A stretch of 64,000 nt of DNA, taken from Patagioenas fasciata (lineage: Eukaryota > Chordata > Aves > Columbiformes > Columbidae). Below are positions 1 to 12,376 of this stretch, one piece after another. The notes beneath the pieces were generated by a model. It saw only the letters and a program-made list of their open reading frames with translations. It searched no databases and was not told the DNA's origin. The stretch covers positions 897,001 to 961,000 of the forward strand of contig NC_092520.1 of the NCBI RefSeq assembly GCF_037038585.1, in the 5' to 3' direction. Position 1 is the stretch's first letter. Each line of letters opens with the position of its first letter. A program made the translations under genes and the position numbers.

Positions 1-3000
1 AGCCCTCAGCCCATCATCTCCACACCAGCTCTGATGGCTGGATGAGCCCTCAGCCCATCATCTCCACACCAGCTCTGATGGCTGCAGGAGCCCTCAGCCC
101 ATCATCTCCACACCAGCTCTGATGGCTGCAGGAGCCCTCAGCCCATCATCTCCACACCAGCTCTGATGGCTGGATGAGCCCTCAGCCCATCATCTCCACA
201 CCAGCTCTGATGGCTGGAGGAGCTATGACCCCATCATCTCCACACCAGCTCTGATGGCTGGAGGAGCTATGACCCCATCATCTCCACACCAGCTCTGATG
301 GCTGGAGGAGCCCTCAGCCCATCATCTCCACACCAGCTCTGATGGCCGATGAGCTCTCAGCCCATCATCTCCACACCAGCTCTGATGGCTGCAGGAGCCC
401 TCAGCCCATCATCTCCACACCAGCTCTGATGGCTGCAGGAGCCCTCAGCCCATCATCTCCACACCAGCTCTGATGGCTGGATGAGCCCTCAGCCCATCAT
501 CTCCACACCAGCTCTGATGGCTGGAGGAGCTATGACCCCATCATCTCCACACCAGCTCTGATGGCTGGAGGAGCTATGACCCCATCATCTCCACACCAGC
601 TCTGATGGCTGGAGGAGCCCTCAGCCCATCATCTCCACACCAGCTCTGATGGCCGATGAGCTCTCAGCCCATCATCTCCACACCAGCTCTGATGGCTGCA
701 GGAGCCCTCAGCCCATCATCTCCACACCAGCTCTGATGGCTGGAGGAGCCCTCAGCCCATCATCTCCACACCAGCTCTGATGGCTGATGAGCCCTCAGCC
801 CATCATCTCCACACCAGCTCTGATGGCTGCAGGAGCCCTCAGCCCATCATCTCCACACCAGCTCTGATGGCTGCAGGAGCCCTCAGCCCATCATCTCCAC
901 ACCAGCTCTGATGGCTGGATGAGCCCTCAGCCCATCATCTCCACACCAGCTCTGATGGCTGGAGGAGCTATGACCCCATCATCTCCACACCAGCTCTGAT
1001 GGCTGGAGGAGCTATGACCCCATCATCTCCACACCAGCTCTGATGGCTGGAGGAGCCCTCAGCCCATCATCTCCACACCAGCTCTGATGGCCGATGAGCT
1101 CTCAGCCCATCATCTCCACACCAGCTCTGATGGCTGCAGGAGCCCTCAGCCCATCATCTCCACACCAGCTCTGATGGCTGCAGGAGCCCTCAGCCCATCA
1201 TCTCCACACCAGCTCTGATGGCTGGATGAGCCCTCAGCCCATCATCTCCACACCAGCTCTGATGGCTGGAGGAGCTATGACCCCATCATCTCCACACCAG
1301 CTCTGATGGCTGGAGGAGCTATGACCCCATCATCTCCACACCAGCTCTGATGGCTGGAGGAGCCCTCAGCCCATCATCTCCACACCAGCTCTGATGGCCG
1401 ATGAGCTCTCAGCCCATCATCTCCACACCAGCTCTGATGGCTGCAGGAGCCCTCAGCCCATCATCTCCACACCAGCTCTGATGGCTGCTGAGCTCTCAGC
1501 CCATCATCTCCACACCAGCTCTGACGGCTGATGAGCCCTCAGCCCATCATCTCCACACCAGCTCTGATGGCTGATGAGCTCTCAGCCCATCGTCTCCACA
1601 CCAGCTCTGATGGCTGGAGGAGCCCTCAGCCCATCATCCCCACACCAGCTCTGATGGCTGATGAGTTCTCAGCCCATCACCTCCACACCAGCTCTGATGG
1701 CTGCTGAGCTCTCAGCCCATCATCTCCACACCAGCTCTGATGGCTGCTGAGCTCTCAGCCCATCATCTCCACACCAGCTCTGATGGCTGCTGAGCTCTCA
1801 GCCCATCATCTCCACACCAGCTCTGATGGCTGATGAGCCCTCAGCCCATCATCTCCACACCAGCTCTGATGGCTGCTGAGCTCTCAGCCCATCATCTCCA
1901 CACCAGCTCTGATGGCTGATGAGCTCTCAGCCCATCATCTCCACACCAGCTCTGATGGCTGGAGGAGCCCTCAGCCCATCATCTCCACACCAGCTCTGAT
2001 GGCTGATGAGCCCTCAGCCCATCATCTCCACACCAGCTCTGATGGCTGCTGAGCTCTCAGCCCATCATCTCCACACCAGCTCTGATGGCTGATGAGCTCT
2101 CAGCCCATCATCTCCACACCAGCTCTGATGGCTGATGAGCTCTCAGTCCATCATCTCCACACCAGCTCTGATGGCTGGAGGAGCCCTCAGCCCATCATCT
2201 CCACACCAGCTCTGATGGCTGATGAGCTCTCAGCCCATCATCTCCACACCAGCTCTGATGGCTGATGAGCTCTCAGCCCATCATCTCCACACCAGCTCTG
2301 ATGGCTGGAGGAGCCCTCAGCCCATCATCTCCACACCAGCTCTGATGGCTGATGAGCCCTCAGCCCATCATCTCCACACCAGCTCTGATGGCTGATGAGC
2401 CCTCAGCCCATCATCTCCACACCAGCTCTGATGGCTGGAGGAGCCCTCAGCCCATCATCTCCACACCAGCTCTGATGGCTGATGAGCTCTCAGTCCATCA
2501 TCTCCACACCAGCTCTGATGGCTGATGAGCTCTCAGCCCATCATCTCCACACCAGCTCTGATGGCTGGAGGAGCCCTCAGCCCATCATCTCCACACCAGC
2601 TCTGATGGCTGATGAGCTCTCAGCCCATCATCTCCACACCAGCTCTGATGGCTGGAGAAGCCCTCAGCCCATCATCTCCACACCAGCTCTGATGGCTGAT
2701 GAGCTCTCAGTCCATCATCTCCACACCAGCTCTGATGGCTGATGAGCTCTCAGCCCATCATCTCCACACCAGCTCTGATGGCTGGAGGAGCTATGACCCC
2801 ATCATCTCCACACCAGCTCTGATGGCTGATGAGCCCTCAGCCCATCATCTCCACACCAGCTCTGATGGCTGCTGAGCTCTCAGCCCATCATCTCCACACC
2901 AGCTCTGATGGCTGCTGAGCTCTCAGCCCATCATCTCCACACCAGCTCTGATGGCTGATGAGCCCTCAGCCCATCATCTCCACACCAGCTCTGATGGCTG

Positions 3001-3426
3001 CTGAGCTCTCAGCCCATCATCTCCACACCAGCTCTGATGGCTGCTGAGCCCTCAGCCCATCATCTCCACACCAGCTCTGATGGCTGATGAGCTCTCAGCC
3101 CATCATCTCCACACCAGCTCTGATGGCTGATGAGCCCTCAGCCCATCATCTCCACACCAGCTCTGATGGCTGCTGAGCCCTCAGCCCATCATCTCCACAC
3201 CAGCTCTGATGGCTGGAGGAGCCCTCAGCCCATCATCTCCACACCAGCTCTGATGGCTGGAGGAGCCCTCAGCCCATCATCTCCACACCAGCTCTGATGG
3301 CTGGAGGAGCTCTCAGCCCATCATCTCCACACCAGCTCTGATGGCTGATGAGCTCTCAGCCCATCATCTCCACACCAGCTCTGATGGCTGGAGGAGCCCT
3401 CAGTCCATCATCTCCACACCAGCTCT
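1..3426. repeat. 43/44-bp minisatellite with higher-order structure, truncated by the window edge
   Basis: About 78 tandem copies of a 43- or 44-bp unit built around CCCATCATCTCCACACCAGC and ending GATGGCTG plus a variable 3-4 base suffix (GATG, CAGG, GAGG, ATG, CTG). One unit type replaces CCTCAG with TATGAC. In the left part the unit types recur in a fixed order of seven, giving a 307-bp higher-order repeat: the marker GGCCGATGAG lies near 346, 653, 1091 and 1398. From about 1480 onward the order is looser and 43-bp units dominate. The array starts at base 1, so its full length is unknown. It lies in STIM1 intron 1. Short open frames inside it are repeat translation, not genes. Confidence 0.97.
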
Positions 3427-4476
3427 CCCACCTCTGTTCTGGGCTCACTCCCAAGCAGGGATTGTGTGTCCCCACCGGTGCCACCACCCGGCCACCTGGG
3501 CCCAAGGGCTGGAGCAGGCCAACCACGAAAAGCATTTGGGCTGGTTTTATGGACAGATTCCAAAGACACATCCCGCGGACCACGAGAAGCATTTGGGCCA
3601 GTTTTACGAACAGATTCCAGCGACACATCCCACGCAATATCTCAGAGAAACGCCGTTCTCCAGCCTTTTCCCATAGGCCCAGTGCGCTCCAAGAGGCCGA
3701 GAGCCAACGGCGCCAAGGGGACATCCCATTTTAACATCGGAAAAGACACCGGTACCGCTGTTGATGGATTTGAGGGAGGTCCAAAGCACTGGCACAGGTC
3801 ACCCAGGGGGTGGGGACCTCCATCCATGGGGACCCTCAGTGCCACCACCCCGCCAGCCGCTCGGGGACAGGCCGGCCCGCAGAGCCCACTGGCCCTGCCA
3901 TCACCCGATGTGATTCCAGATCCTTGGCTCTCCAGGGAGATTCTCCCTGCCGAGAGTTCTCTTTAAACACGTTTAACTCCAGGTTCTCTCCATTTCCTTC
4001 TCCGAGGTCCCATTATCTTCAATAACGCCGAAAAGCCGCACTAATGCCGCGGCAGCCGAGCGGCCATCGGGCCAGGATTAGATAGTGGCTTAATTATGGG
4101 AACTGTCATCTACACAACTCGCTTTGATAAACACCGGAACGGCAGCCAAAACCAAAAGCCTTACTTTGGGGGAAAAGTACTGTTTGCATAGTTTTGCTAA
4201 TCTAAACAGGGCTGACTGAGCCGCCTCGCTCAGGGCTCCTCTGAGACCCCGGCTCTCAATAAAACACACGCCAAGGACAAGTTCCCAACCTCAACAGCAG
4301 CATTAAGGAATGTACACACACCAGGGTTCCCAACGCAGGGACAGGGGGTGTTTTGCAGGGACAAAAAAGGGCAATTCAGCCCCCACTGCCAAACGATGGT
4401 GTCTGCACAACCACGGCCACAGAAACCCTGCGAGTGTTGTTATCCCACAGTCGACACCGTGCAGCTGGATGTTACT
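3427..4476. other. Unique intronic sequence with a 57-bp two-copy duplication
   Basis: No gene seen. 3522-3578 and 3579-3635 are two tandem copies of a 57-bp unit containing AGCATTTGGG and CAGATTCCA, about 85% alike. 4010-4280 is AT-richer and looks single-copy. Confidence 0.6.
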
Positions 4477-4547
4477 GACTGTGCAGGCCTGGCAGCCGCT
4501 GTGTCCAACACACAACGCTCGTCCACACACAGGGACATTTACACGTG
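4477..4547 (+). repeat. Direct repeat, left copy, flanking a CR1
   Basis: 71 bases beginning GACTGTGCAGGCCTGGCAGC and ending ACACGTG. They recur in the same orientation at 5739-5810, on the other side of the CR1 at 4563-5735. The copies differ at scattered positions and by one or a few indels. Confidence 0.85.
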
Positions 4548-4562
4548 TGCAGCTGGGGGTTA

Positions 4563-5735
4563 TCATAGAATCCCAGAATGTCAGGGACTGGAAGGGACCT
4601 GGAAAGCTCATCCAGTGCAATCCCCCCGGAGCAGGAACACCCAGCTGAGGTTCCACAGGAAGGGGTCCAGGCGGGTTTGAATGTCTGCAGAGAAGGAGAC
4701 TCCACAACCTCCCTGGGCAGCCTGGGCCAGGCTCTGACACCCTCACCCCCAACAAGTTGCTTCTCATCTTTCATTGGAACCTCCTGTGTTCCAGTTTGCA
4801 CCCATTGCCCCTTGTCCTGTCACTGGTTGTCACCCAGAAGAGCCTGGCTCCATCCTCCTGACACTGCCCCTTTCCATATTGATCCCCATGAATGAGTCCC
4901 CCCTCAGTCTCCTCTTCTCCAGCTCCAGAGCCCCAGCTCCCTCAGCCTTTCCTCACACGGGAGATGCTCCACTCCCTTCAGCATCTTGGTGGCTGCGCTG
5001 GACTCTCTCCAGCAGTTCCCTGTCCTTCTGGAGCTGAGGGGCCACAACTGGACACAATATTCCAGGGGTGGTCTCCCCAGGGCAGAGCAGAGGGGCAGGA
5101 GAACCTCTCTGACCTACTGACCACCCCCTTCTAACCCACCCCAGGTACCATTGGCTTCCTGGCCACAAGGGCCCAGTGCTGGCTCATGCTCACCCTGCTG
5201 TCCCCAGGACCCCCAGGTCCCTTTCCCCTACACTGCTCTCCAACAGCTCATTGCCCAACTTACACTGGAACCTGGGGTTGTTCCTGCCCAGATCCCAGAC
5301 TCTACACTTGCCCTTGTTCTATTTCATTCCATTTCTCCCCGCCCAACTCTCCAGCCTGTCCAGGTCTCTGATGGCAGCACAGCTTCCAGTGTCACCACTC
5401 CTCCCAGCTTGGTGTCCCCAGCAAACTTGCTGACAGTCACTCTATTCCCTCGTCCAAGTCATTGATGAATATATTGAATAATCCCGGCCCCAGCACTGCC
5501 CCCTGAGGCTCTGCACTGGATCCAGGCCTCAACTGGGCTCTGCCCCATTGCCCACGACTCTCTGGCTTCTTCCCTTCAGCCAGTTCCCAGTCACCTCACT
5601 GCCCGCTCATCCAGACCGCACTCCTCAGTTCAGCTGGGAGGATGCTGGGGGACACGGTGTCAAATGCCTCACTCAAGTCAGGGTAGACCACGTCCACCGC
5701 TCTGCCATCATCCATTCACCTCGTTATATCTTCGT
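4563..5735 (-). mobile_element. CR1 LINE, 5'-truncated, about 1.2 kb
   Basis: Minus-orientation CR1. Its 3' end is at the low coordinate, with CATAGAATCCCAGAATG being the reverse complement of a CR1 tail. The 3' region is shared closely with copies at 7213, 28545 and 60427. This is the longest CR1 copy in the window; it extends leftward in element coordinates into the region around 5450-5700. No intact reverse transcriptase frame is present. Confidence 0.88.
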
Positions 5736-5738
5736 ATT

Positions 5739-5810
5739 GACTGTGCAGGCCTGGCAGCCGCTCGTGTCCAACACACAACGCTTGTCCCCTCGTGTGGACA
5801 TTCACACGTG
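5739..5810 (+). repeat. Direct repeat, right copy, flanking a CR1
   Basis: Partner of 4477-4547. It starts at the same GACTGTGCAGG and ends ACACGTG, and immediately follows the 5' end of the CR1. Confidence 0.85.
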
Positions 5811-7212
5811 GGTTTTGTGTTGTTTCCAGGAGAATGCGTCGCACCATTGGGATGTGGACTTCTCCCTCTTCTGGTGATTGCGCTCCATGGACCAGCTCAG
5901 CTCCTTCCCGGGAGGAGCGGGAGAGGACACTCGGACGGTGCAAACGTGCCATTCTCGTCACCCCAGGACTCGGTGACACTGCCAACGGGGACCTGTCCCC
6001 TCCCCACCGCCCACAGCTCCAGACCCGCGGGGTGGGGGGGTCTGTGGGTGCAGACGGCGGCTGAACAAGCGTCCCGGAGCAGGCACAGCCCCCACCCAGC
6101 CAGCCCAATTATCCCCATGCTGCTGCTGCGTTTAATTAGCGCCGGCTCCGAAAGGCAGGGGCTGGGGCAGAACACCACACGGAGCCTCCCCAGAGCCCGG
6201 CTCTTCCCTGCGGTTCAGGTTTGCAGCGCAGATCGCGGCTCCTCACCGAGGCACAGAAAACCCGTTGTGTTCCATATGTATCAGGAGGTCACACAGGGAC
6301 TCGTTCCATTTAATGGAACAGCCCGCATGATGCAAAAAGGAACCAAACCAAACCCTGTTCCCAACTCAAATTAAACAGTCTAGAAAAAATGTAAATAAAG
6401 CCGGAGATTATGGTTTTAAGGAAAGCGACACCAGGCTCTCGGGGGCCTGTGCTGCAAAACCTTGGCAAAGCGTCTGTTCCAATCCTTTTCCTCTCCTAGA
6501 GACAGCCCAGGTTGTGACCACGACGGCAGCGCAGCCACGGGAACGGGTGCTACGCGTTGGTATTTCACAGGTGCCAAGGTGCGCATCGCTCCTTTCAAAC
6601 CTATCGGGTTTGCACTTTGATCGAGTGGAGAACGCTGAGGCTGCAAAGGCAGCGAAGCCGGGAACAACCAGGGACGTCATGAACATCCAAAAAGATCCGG
6701 CCATATTTGTTAAAAGAAGTAAACAAGTGAAAGATGTGATAAAGTAACTCAGCTTTCCCAATTAGTAACACACACTTTACTGCATGTTATCCAAGGCAAC
6801 TGTGTTTCACAAAGGCATTTCTTCCCGGGAGAACACAGCAAATAGCAGATATAAATCACAATGAAGCGCATTAAGCTTTCACTGAACTGGAGGCACTGGG
6901 AGCTGCGTGTGGCCACAGCGATGTCACGGTCATGTCATTGTCCCATCACATAATGGACCACAGGGGAAAAGGGCAAAGAGAAGTCAGCAGGGAGCCCCAG
7001 TGTCCCGGGATGGAGGTGACGGAGCCGCACAGGGATGCAGGAGGAGGGACCCGGGGGCTCCGGACACCTCTGGGTGTCACCCCCAGCCACTCCAGAGGGA
7101 ATTCAACAGCAAAGTGACACTTTTGTGGGGGAAGATCAGTCACAGAGCCAGGAACCCGCATTTTCAACAAATCAATGAGGGGAGGGGGCTGTTAGAATGA
7201 GCAGAATGAGAC
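5811..7212. other. Unique intronic sequence
   Basis: No gene or repeat family recognised. 6303-6319 is a palindrome with 8-bp arms and a one-base centre (GTTCCATTTAATGGAAC). A TTTAATTAGC homeodomain-type core lies near 6131. The stretch 6360-6900 is AT-richer than its surroundings. Confidence 0.5.
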
Positions 7213-7697
7213 AGGAATCCCAGAATCCCAGAATGTCAGGGGGTGAAGGGACCTGGAAAGCTCATCCAGTGCAACCCCCCCATGGAGCAGGAACACCCAG
7301 CTGAGGTTCCACAGGAAGGTGTCCAGGTGGGTTTGAATGTCTGCAGAGAAGGAGACTCCACAACCTCCCTGGGCAGCCTGGGCCAGGCTCTGACACCCTC
7401 ACCCCCAACAAGTTGCTTCTCCTCTTTCAGTGGAACCTCCTGTGTTCCAGTTTGCACCCATTGCCCCTTGTCCTGTCACTGGGTGTCACCCAGCAGAGCC
7501 TGGCTCCATCCTCCTGACACTCCCCCTTTCCATATTGATCCCCAGGAATGAGTCCCCCCTCAGTCTCCTCTTGTCCAGCTCCAGAGCCCCAGCTCCCTCA
7601 GCCTTTCCTCACACGGGAGATGCTCCACTCCCTCCAGCATCTTGGTGGCTGCGCTGGACTCTCTGCAGCAGTTCCCTGTCCTTCTGGAGCTGAGGGC
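7213..7697 (-). mobile_element. CR1 3' fragment
   Basis: Near-identical over its length to the 3' half of the 4563 copy and to 60427-60903. The 3' tail is at 7213 (CAGAATCCCAGAATGTCAGG). The 5' truncation falls at CCTTCTGGAGCTGAG, followed by unrelated sequence. Confidence 0.9.
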
Positions 7698-8667
7698 CCA
7701 GGTAAACTGAGGCAGGTTGGCTGTCTGAACCTGCAGTGCCAGCCACTGTGGAGCAGGGGGGAGAATGTGCAGCTGGATGCGGGCACATCACCAGGTTCTG
7801 CCCTGTTCCCCGTGCTGCCTTCAGGTTCAACACCCGCCCGGCAGCACCGCTGATAAACCCGCTCTGCCGGAGCCGTGCCCGGGCCTGTTCTGCTGGGAGG
7901 ACATGGCTTCCTCCACACCGGCACCTCTCCTCAGCTCAGCGCTTATTTACTACAACCAGTTCCCTCCTCACTGACTGCAATGAGCCCTCTTCATCTTCTC
8001 CATGCAAGGATTCACTGAGTTAGCATCAGCAAAGCTTCGCCCCTTTTCCTCCCAAATCCCTCGCTGCAAGCGAACCCCTTTCCCCCGCTCCACCTCTCCT
8101 GTCCCATTTTCCTCCTCAGGTGCTTTGTACTGAGGAGCCCATTAAAAGCAACACCCACTCCCTCCCCAAAGGGCCCCCCCAGACAGAACAGCCTTGTTTC
8201 CCCGGCGGGGTGGGAAGCACCACATCGATGCTTTACGGCACAAGTGTTGTTTTTCGAGGTGACGCAGGCGCAGTGGGAACGGCCCCCCCTGCCCCTCCAT
8301 TTCTGGCAGCCATACCCAGGAAATTCAGTTAGAGCTTTAGGTAACAGCGACTTCTCCGCTTTGAATTGGGTACAGGGTTACTTATTTTTAGGTAGAACGG
8401 ATGTTGAGGTGTAAATATTTCTCAGTACAAAAGCACTGTCCGGTTTCCTGGGGTTTCTCAGCAGCAATTAATCCTCCACCGGAGCTCGGAAACCGGCGCT
8501 TCCCCAAGGTCCTTCCACAGCGCAGTGTGGCCACACAGAACGACGCCAGCGGCGGCCCCGTCCGGCACCGGGAACAACCCTGCTGGGACATGGGGACCGG
8601 GCTGGGACGCCGGCTGCAGAACCAACACACACGGGGCTGAGCCTCCCGTCGGGGGTTTTGGGGAAAG
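7698..8667. other. Unique intronic sequence
   Basis: No gene or repeat family recognised between two minus-strand CR1 fragments. Confidence 0.5.
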
Positions 8668-9640
8668 ATACAGAATCACAGAGTCATTTTGGTTGGAACA
8701 GCCCCTCCAGATCATCAAGTCCAACCATAACCCAGCCCTGCCCCATGTCCTGAGAACCTCATGTCCGTCTGTCCAGCCCTCCAGGGATGGTGACTCCAGC
8801 ACTGCCCTGGGCAGCCTGTTCCAATGCCCCACAGCCCTTTGGGGAAGAAACTGTTCCCACATCCAACCTCAACCTCCCCTGGCGCAACCCGAGGCCGTTT
8901 CCTCTGCTCCTGGCGCTTGTTCCTGGGGAGCAGAGCCCGACCCCCCTGGCTCCAAGCTCCTTTCAGGCAGTTCAGAGATCAGAAGGTCTCCCCTCAGCTC
9001 CTGTTCTCCAGCTGAACCCCCCAGCTCCCTCAGCCGCTCCCATCACACTTGTGCTCCAGCCCCTCACCAGCTCCGGTCCCTTCTCTGCACTCCCTCCAGC
9101 ACCTCAAGGCCTTTCCTGTGAGGTGATCCCACAACCCCTCTGGCTGCCATTTTGAGCCCTGAGGTGATTCTGGTGCTGCCATTTTGAGCCCTGAGCTGAG
9201 GGGCCCAGAACCACCCCCAGGATTGGCGGTTTGGCCTCCCCAGGTCCCAGCACAGGTTCGGTCACTGCCCTGGTCCCAATGGCCACCCCAGTGCTGGTCC
9301 CAGCCAGGATGCTGTGGCCTCTTGGCCCCTGGGCACACTCTGGCTCATGTTCAGCCGCTGCCACCAACACCCCCAGGGCCTTTTCCAGCCGCCGTTCCCC
9401 AACTGCAGCGTCCATGGGGTTGCTGTGACCCCAGTGCAGGGCCCGGCACTTGGCCTTGTTGCCCCTCACACAATTGGCCTCAGCCCAAAGATCCAGCCGG
9501 GCCGATCCCTCTGCAGAACGTCCCGCCCTGCAGCACATCAACACTGCACGCAGGGTGGTGTCCCGGGGGTGCGGCGGGCACACCGGGGCTGTGCGGGATC
9601 CTGGCCCTCGCACCGCAGGGAAGGAATTTGGCATCGATCT
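8668..9640 (-). mobile_element. CR1 fragment, second subfamily
   Basis: The 3' end at 8668 reads AATCACAGAGTCATTTTGG, a different 3' region from the 4563 group. Relatives in this window are at 14225, 18440, 23395, 25143, 58170 and 62825. Around 9145-9190 it carries two CTGCCATTTTGAG blocks about 35 bp apart. The 5' edge fades near 9560-9640. Confidence 0.85.
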
Positions 9641-10029
9641 GCAAACCCGTTAGACATGAGTCAGCCACGGCCCACGGCCTGGAGCGCTGGCTGCGCGCAC
9701 CACGAGGCAAAGCTCATCGTTATTAGTTTTGAAGTGAACGAGAAATTGCTAAAAGCCGGGAAACCACATAATGGATGTGTGAGTCACGCTCGCCTGAGAA
9801 ATCCAAGACGCCAAAGCAAGCGAAGAAGCGATCAAAGCGAAAGCCAGGATGACTCTGCTGCTGCGGAGTCACCCCCCGAGCAAGGCGCAGCAGAGGCGTC
9901 AATTAGAACTGGTAACGCCGGCATCCCAGCAGCACATGAACAGCGCGGGTCGGAGGGGCGTCCGGAGCTCCCCCGGCTCCAGCTCCTGCCCCAGAGACCC
10001 CACAACCGCTCCTACAGCCGTTTCTTTTG
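9641..10029. other. Unique intronic sequence
   Basis: Nothing recognised. The sequence is locally A-rich around 9720-9850. Confidence 0.45.
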
Positions 10030-10185
10030 CAGTGCTGGGCTCCCAGTTCAAGGACGAGGAGTCAGTGGAGAGAGTGCAGGGAGGGACACGAAGATGCTGA
10101 GGGGTCTGGAGCATCTTTGTGTGAGGAAAGGCTGGGAGAGCTGGGGCTGCTGAGCTGGAGAAGAGAAGCTGAGAGGTGACGCACT
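10030..10185 (+). mobile_element. CR1 internal fragment
   Basis: Plus-orientation piece from TGCTGGGCTCCCAGTTCAAG to GAGAAGCTGAGAGG. It matches 52110-52262 almost base for base but lacks a 3' end. Confidence 0.8.
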
Positions 10186-10554
10186 TGATGTGACCCACGC
10201 ACACTACAGCGATTTCCCGGGGCACACGGCGGGACAGGGGGACAAGGGGACAGCACCGTACAGCCCCAAGCCTCAGAACCAAGGCTGAGAACGGCCCTGG
10301 CTCCATCCACCCTCAGGACAGCTCTCTTCTGGAGACTAACCCCAACATCAAAGGAGATACCGCACTTCAGAGAACCTACACGATTAAGCAGAGTTTACTA
10401 AGTCTCGAGTGTCCTGCAGGCTGGGCAGAAACCCAACATCCACGCGCTGGTCGGCTCCGAGAGCAGAGGATGCGCCAGCCTGGGGCAAAGCGGAGCCGTT
10501 CGGCTTCTGAGGAGCATGGAGCTGGGACTGAGCTTCACCCTGCTCAACCGGGGC
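10186..10554. other. Unique spacer between two CR1 pieces
   Basis: It does not resemble the CR1 sequence that normally joins the flanking pieces, so these are separate insertions or a rearranged copy. Confidence 0.45.
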
Positions 10555-10800
10555 TGTGCCACCAGGGAGATTGAGGTTGGACATGAGGAAGAAATTGTTG
10601 CCCTGAGGGTGGTGAGAGCCTGGCCCAGGTTCCCAGAGAGGTGGTGGATGAACCATCCCTGAAGACATCCCAGGCCAGGCTGGACAGGGCTCTGAGCAAC
10701 CTGAGCTGGTGAAGATGTCCCTGTCATGGCAGGGGGGGCACTGGGGAGCTGGGGAGGTCCCTCCAACACAAACCATCCTGCAGTTCTATGAAACGCACAA
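10555..10800 (+). mobile_element. CR1 3' fragment, third subfamily
   Basis: Plus-orientation 3' region with the landmarks GAAATTGTTGCCCTGAGG and GATGTCCCTGTCATGGCAGG, ending at TTCTATGAAACGC. It is the same subfamily as 42779, 44940, 53185, 55913 and 59235. Confidence 0.88.
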
Positions 10801-11022
10801 CCAAATAACTTGCACAACCACAGAGGTCCCCCTGGTGCCACCACCCCAGAGAGGCTCGGACAGCACGAGGGGTCACAGCTGGCTCAGCTCCCCAAACCCC
10901 ACCGCACCCGCGCTGTGCGACACCCGGAAAACACGCACGGCCTTTATTCCTCCAAGGAAAGGCTTGGGATCCGCGGGACGCTGGGTGAACAGCACCCACA
11001 GCCCGGCTGCCGCAGCAACCGT
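10801..11022. other. Unique sequence before the 32-bp array
   Basis: Short GC-rich spacer. Nothing recognised. Confidence 0.4.
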
Positions 11023-12376
11023 GTCCCATCCCCACCGCTCCTCACCCAGCTCACCCCCCATCCCCACCGCTCCTCACCCGGCTCACCTCCCATCCCCACC
11101 GCTCCTCACCCAGCTCACCCCCCATCCCCACCGCTCCTCACCCGGCTCACCTCCCATCCCCACCGCTCCTCACCCAGCTCACCTCCCATCCCCAGCGCTC
11201 CTCACCCAGCTCACCTCCCATCCCCACCGCTCCTCACCCAGCTCACCTCCCATCCCCATCGCTCCTCACCCAGCTCACCTCCCATCCCCACCGCTCCTCA
11301 CCCAGCTCACCTCCCATCCCCACCGCTCCTCACCCAGCTCGCCTCCCATCCCCAGCGCTCCTCACCCAGCTCACCTCCCATCCCCACCGCTCCTCACCCA
11401 GCTCACCTCCCATCCCCATCGCTCCTCACCCAGCTCGCCTCCCATCCCCACCGCTCCTCACCCAGCTCACCTCCCATCCCCACCGCTCCTCACCCAGCTC
11501 GCCTCCCATCCCCACCGCTCCTCACCCAGCTCACCTCCCATCCCCACCGCTCCTCACCCAGCTCACCCCCCATCCCCACCGCTCCTCACCCAGCTCGCCT
11601 CCCATCCCCACCGCTCCTCACCCAGCTCGCCTCCCATCCCCACCGCTCCTCACCCAGCTCACCTCCCATCCCCACCGCTCCTCACCCAGCTCACCTCCCA
11701 TCCCCACCGCTCCTCACCCAGCTCGCCTCCCATCCCCACCGCTCCTCACCCAGCTCACCTCCCATCCCCATCGCTCCTCACCCAGCTCACCTCCCATCCC
11801 CACCGCTCCTCACCCAGCTCGCCTCCCATCCCCACCGCTCCTCACCCGGCTCGCCTCCCATCCCCACCGCTCCTCACCCGGCTCGCCTCCCATCCCCAGC
11901 GCTCCTCACCCAGCTCACCTCCCATCCCCAGCGCTCCTCACCCAGCTCACCTCCCATCCCCAGCGCTCCTCACCCAGCTCACCTCCCATCCCCAGCGCTC
12001 CTCACCCAGCTCACCTCCCATCCCCAGCGCTCCTCACCCAGCTCACCTCCCATCCCCACCGCTCCTCACCCAGCTCGCCTCCCATCCCCACCGCTCCTCA
12101 CCCAGCTCACCTCCCATCCCCACCGCTCCTCACCCAGCTCACCTCCCATCCCCACCGCTCCTCACCCAGCTCACCTCCCATCCCCACCGCTCCTCACCCA
12201 GCTCACCTCCCATCCCCACCGCTCCTCACCCAGCTCGCCTCCCATCCCCATCGCTCCTCACCCAGCTCACCTCCCATCCCCACCGCTCCTCACCCAGCTC
12301 ACCTCCCATCCCCAGCGCTCCTCACCCAGCTCGCCTCCCATCCCCATCACTCCTCACCCAGCTCGTCTCCCCTCCA
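11023..12376. repeat. 32-bp minisatellite, about 42 copies
   Basis: The unit contains CTCACCCAGCTCACCTCCCA then TCCCCACCGCT, with point variants (ACCGCT/AGCGCT/ATCGCT, CTCACC/CTCGCC, CCCAG/CCCGG). Because 32 is not a multiple of 3, each forward frame cycles through all three translations. No unit variant carries a stop, so two overlapping plus-strand frames of about 550 codons stay open. This is a repeat artefact. Confidence 0.97.
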
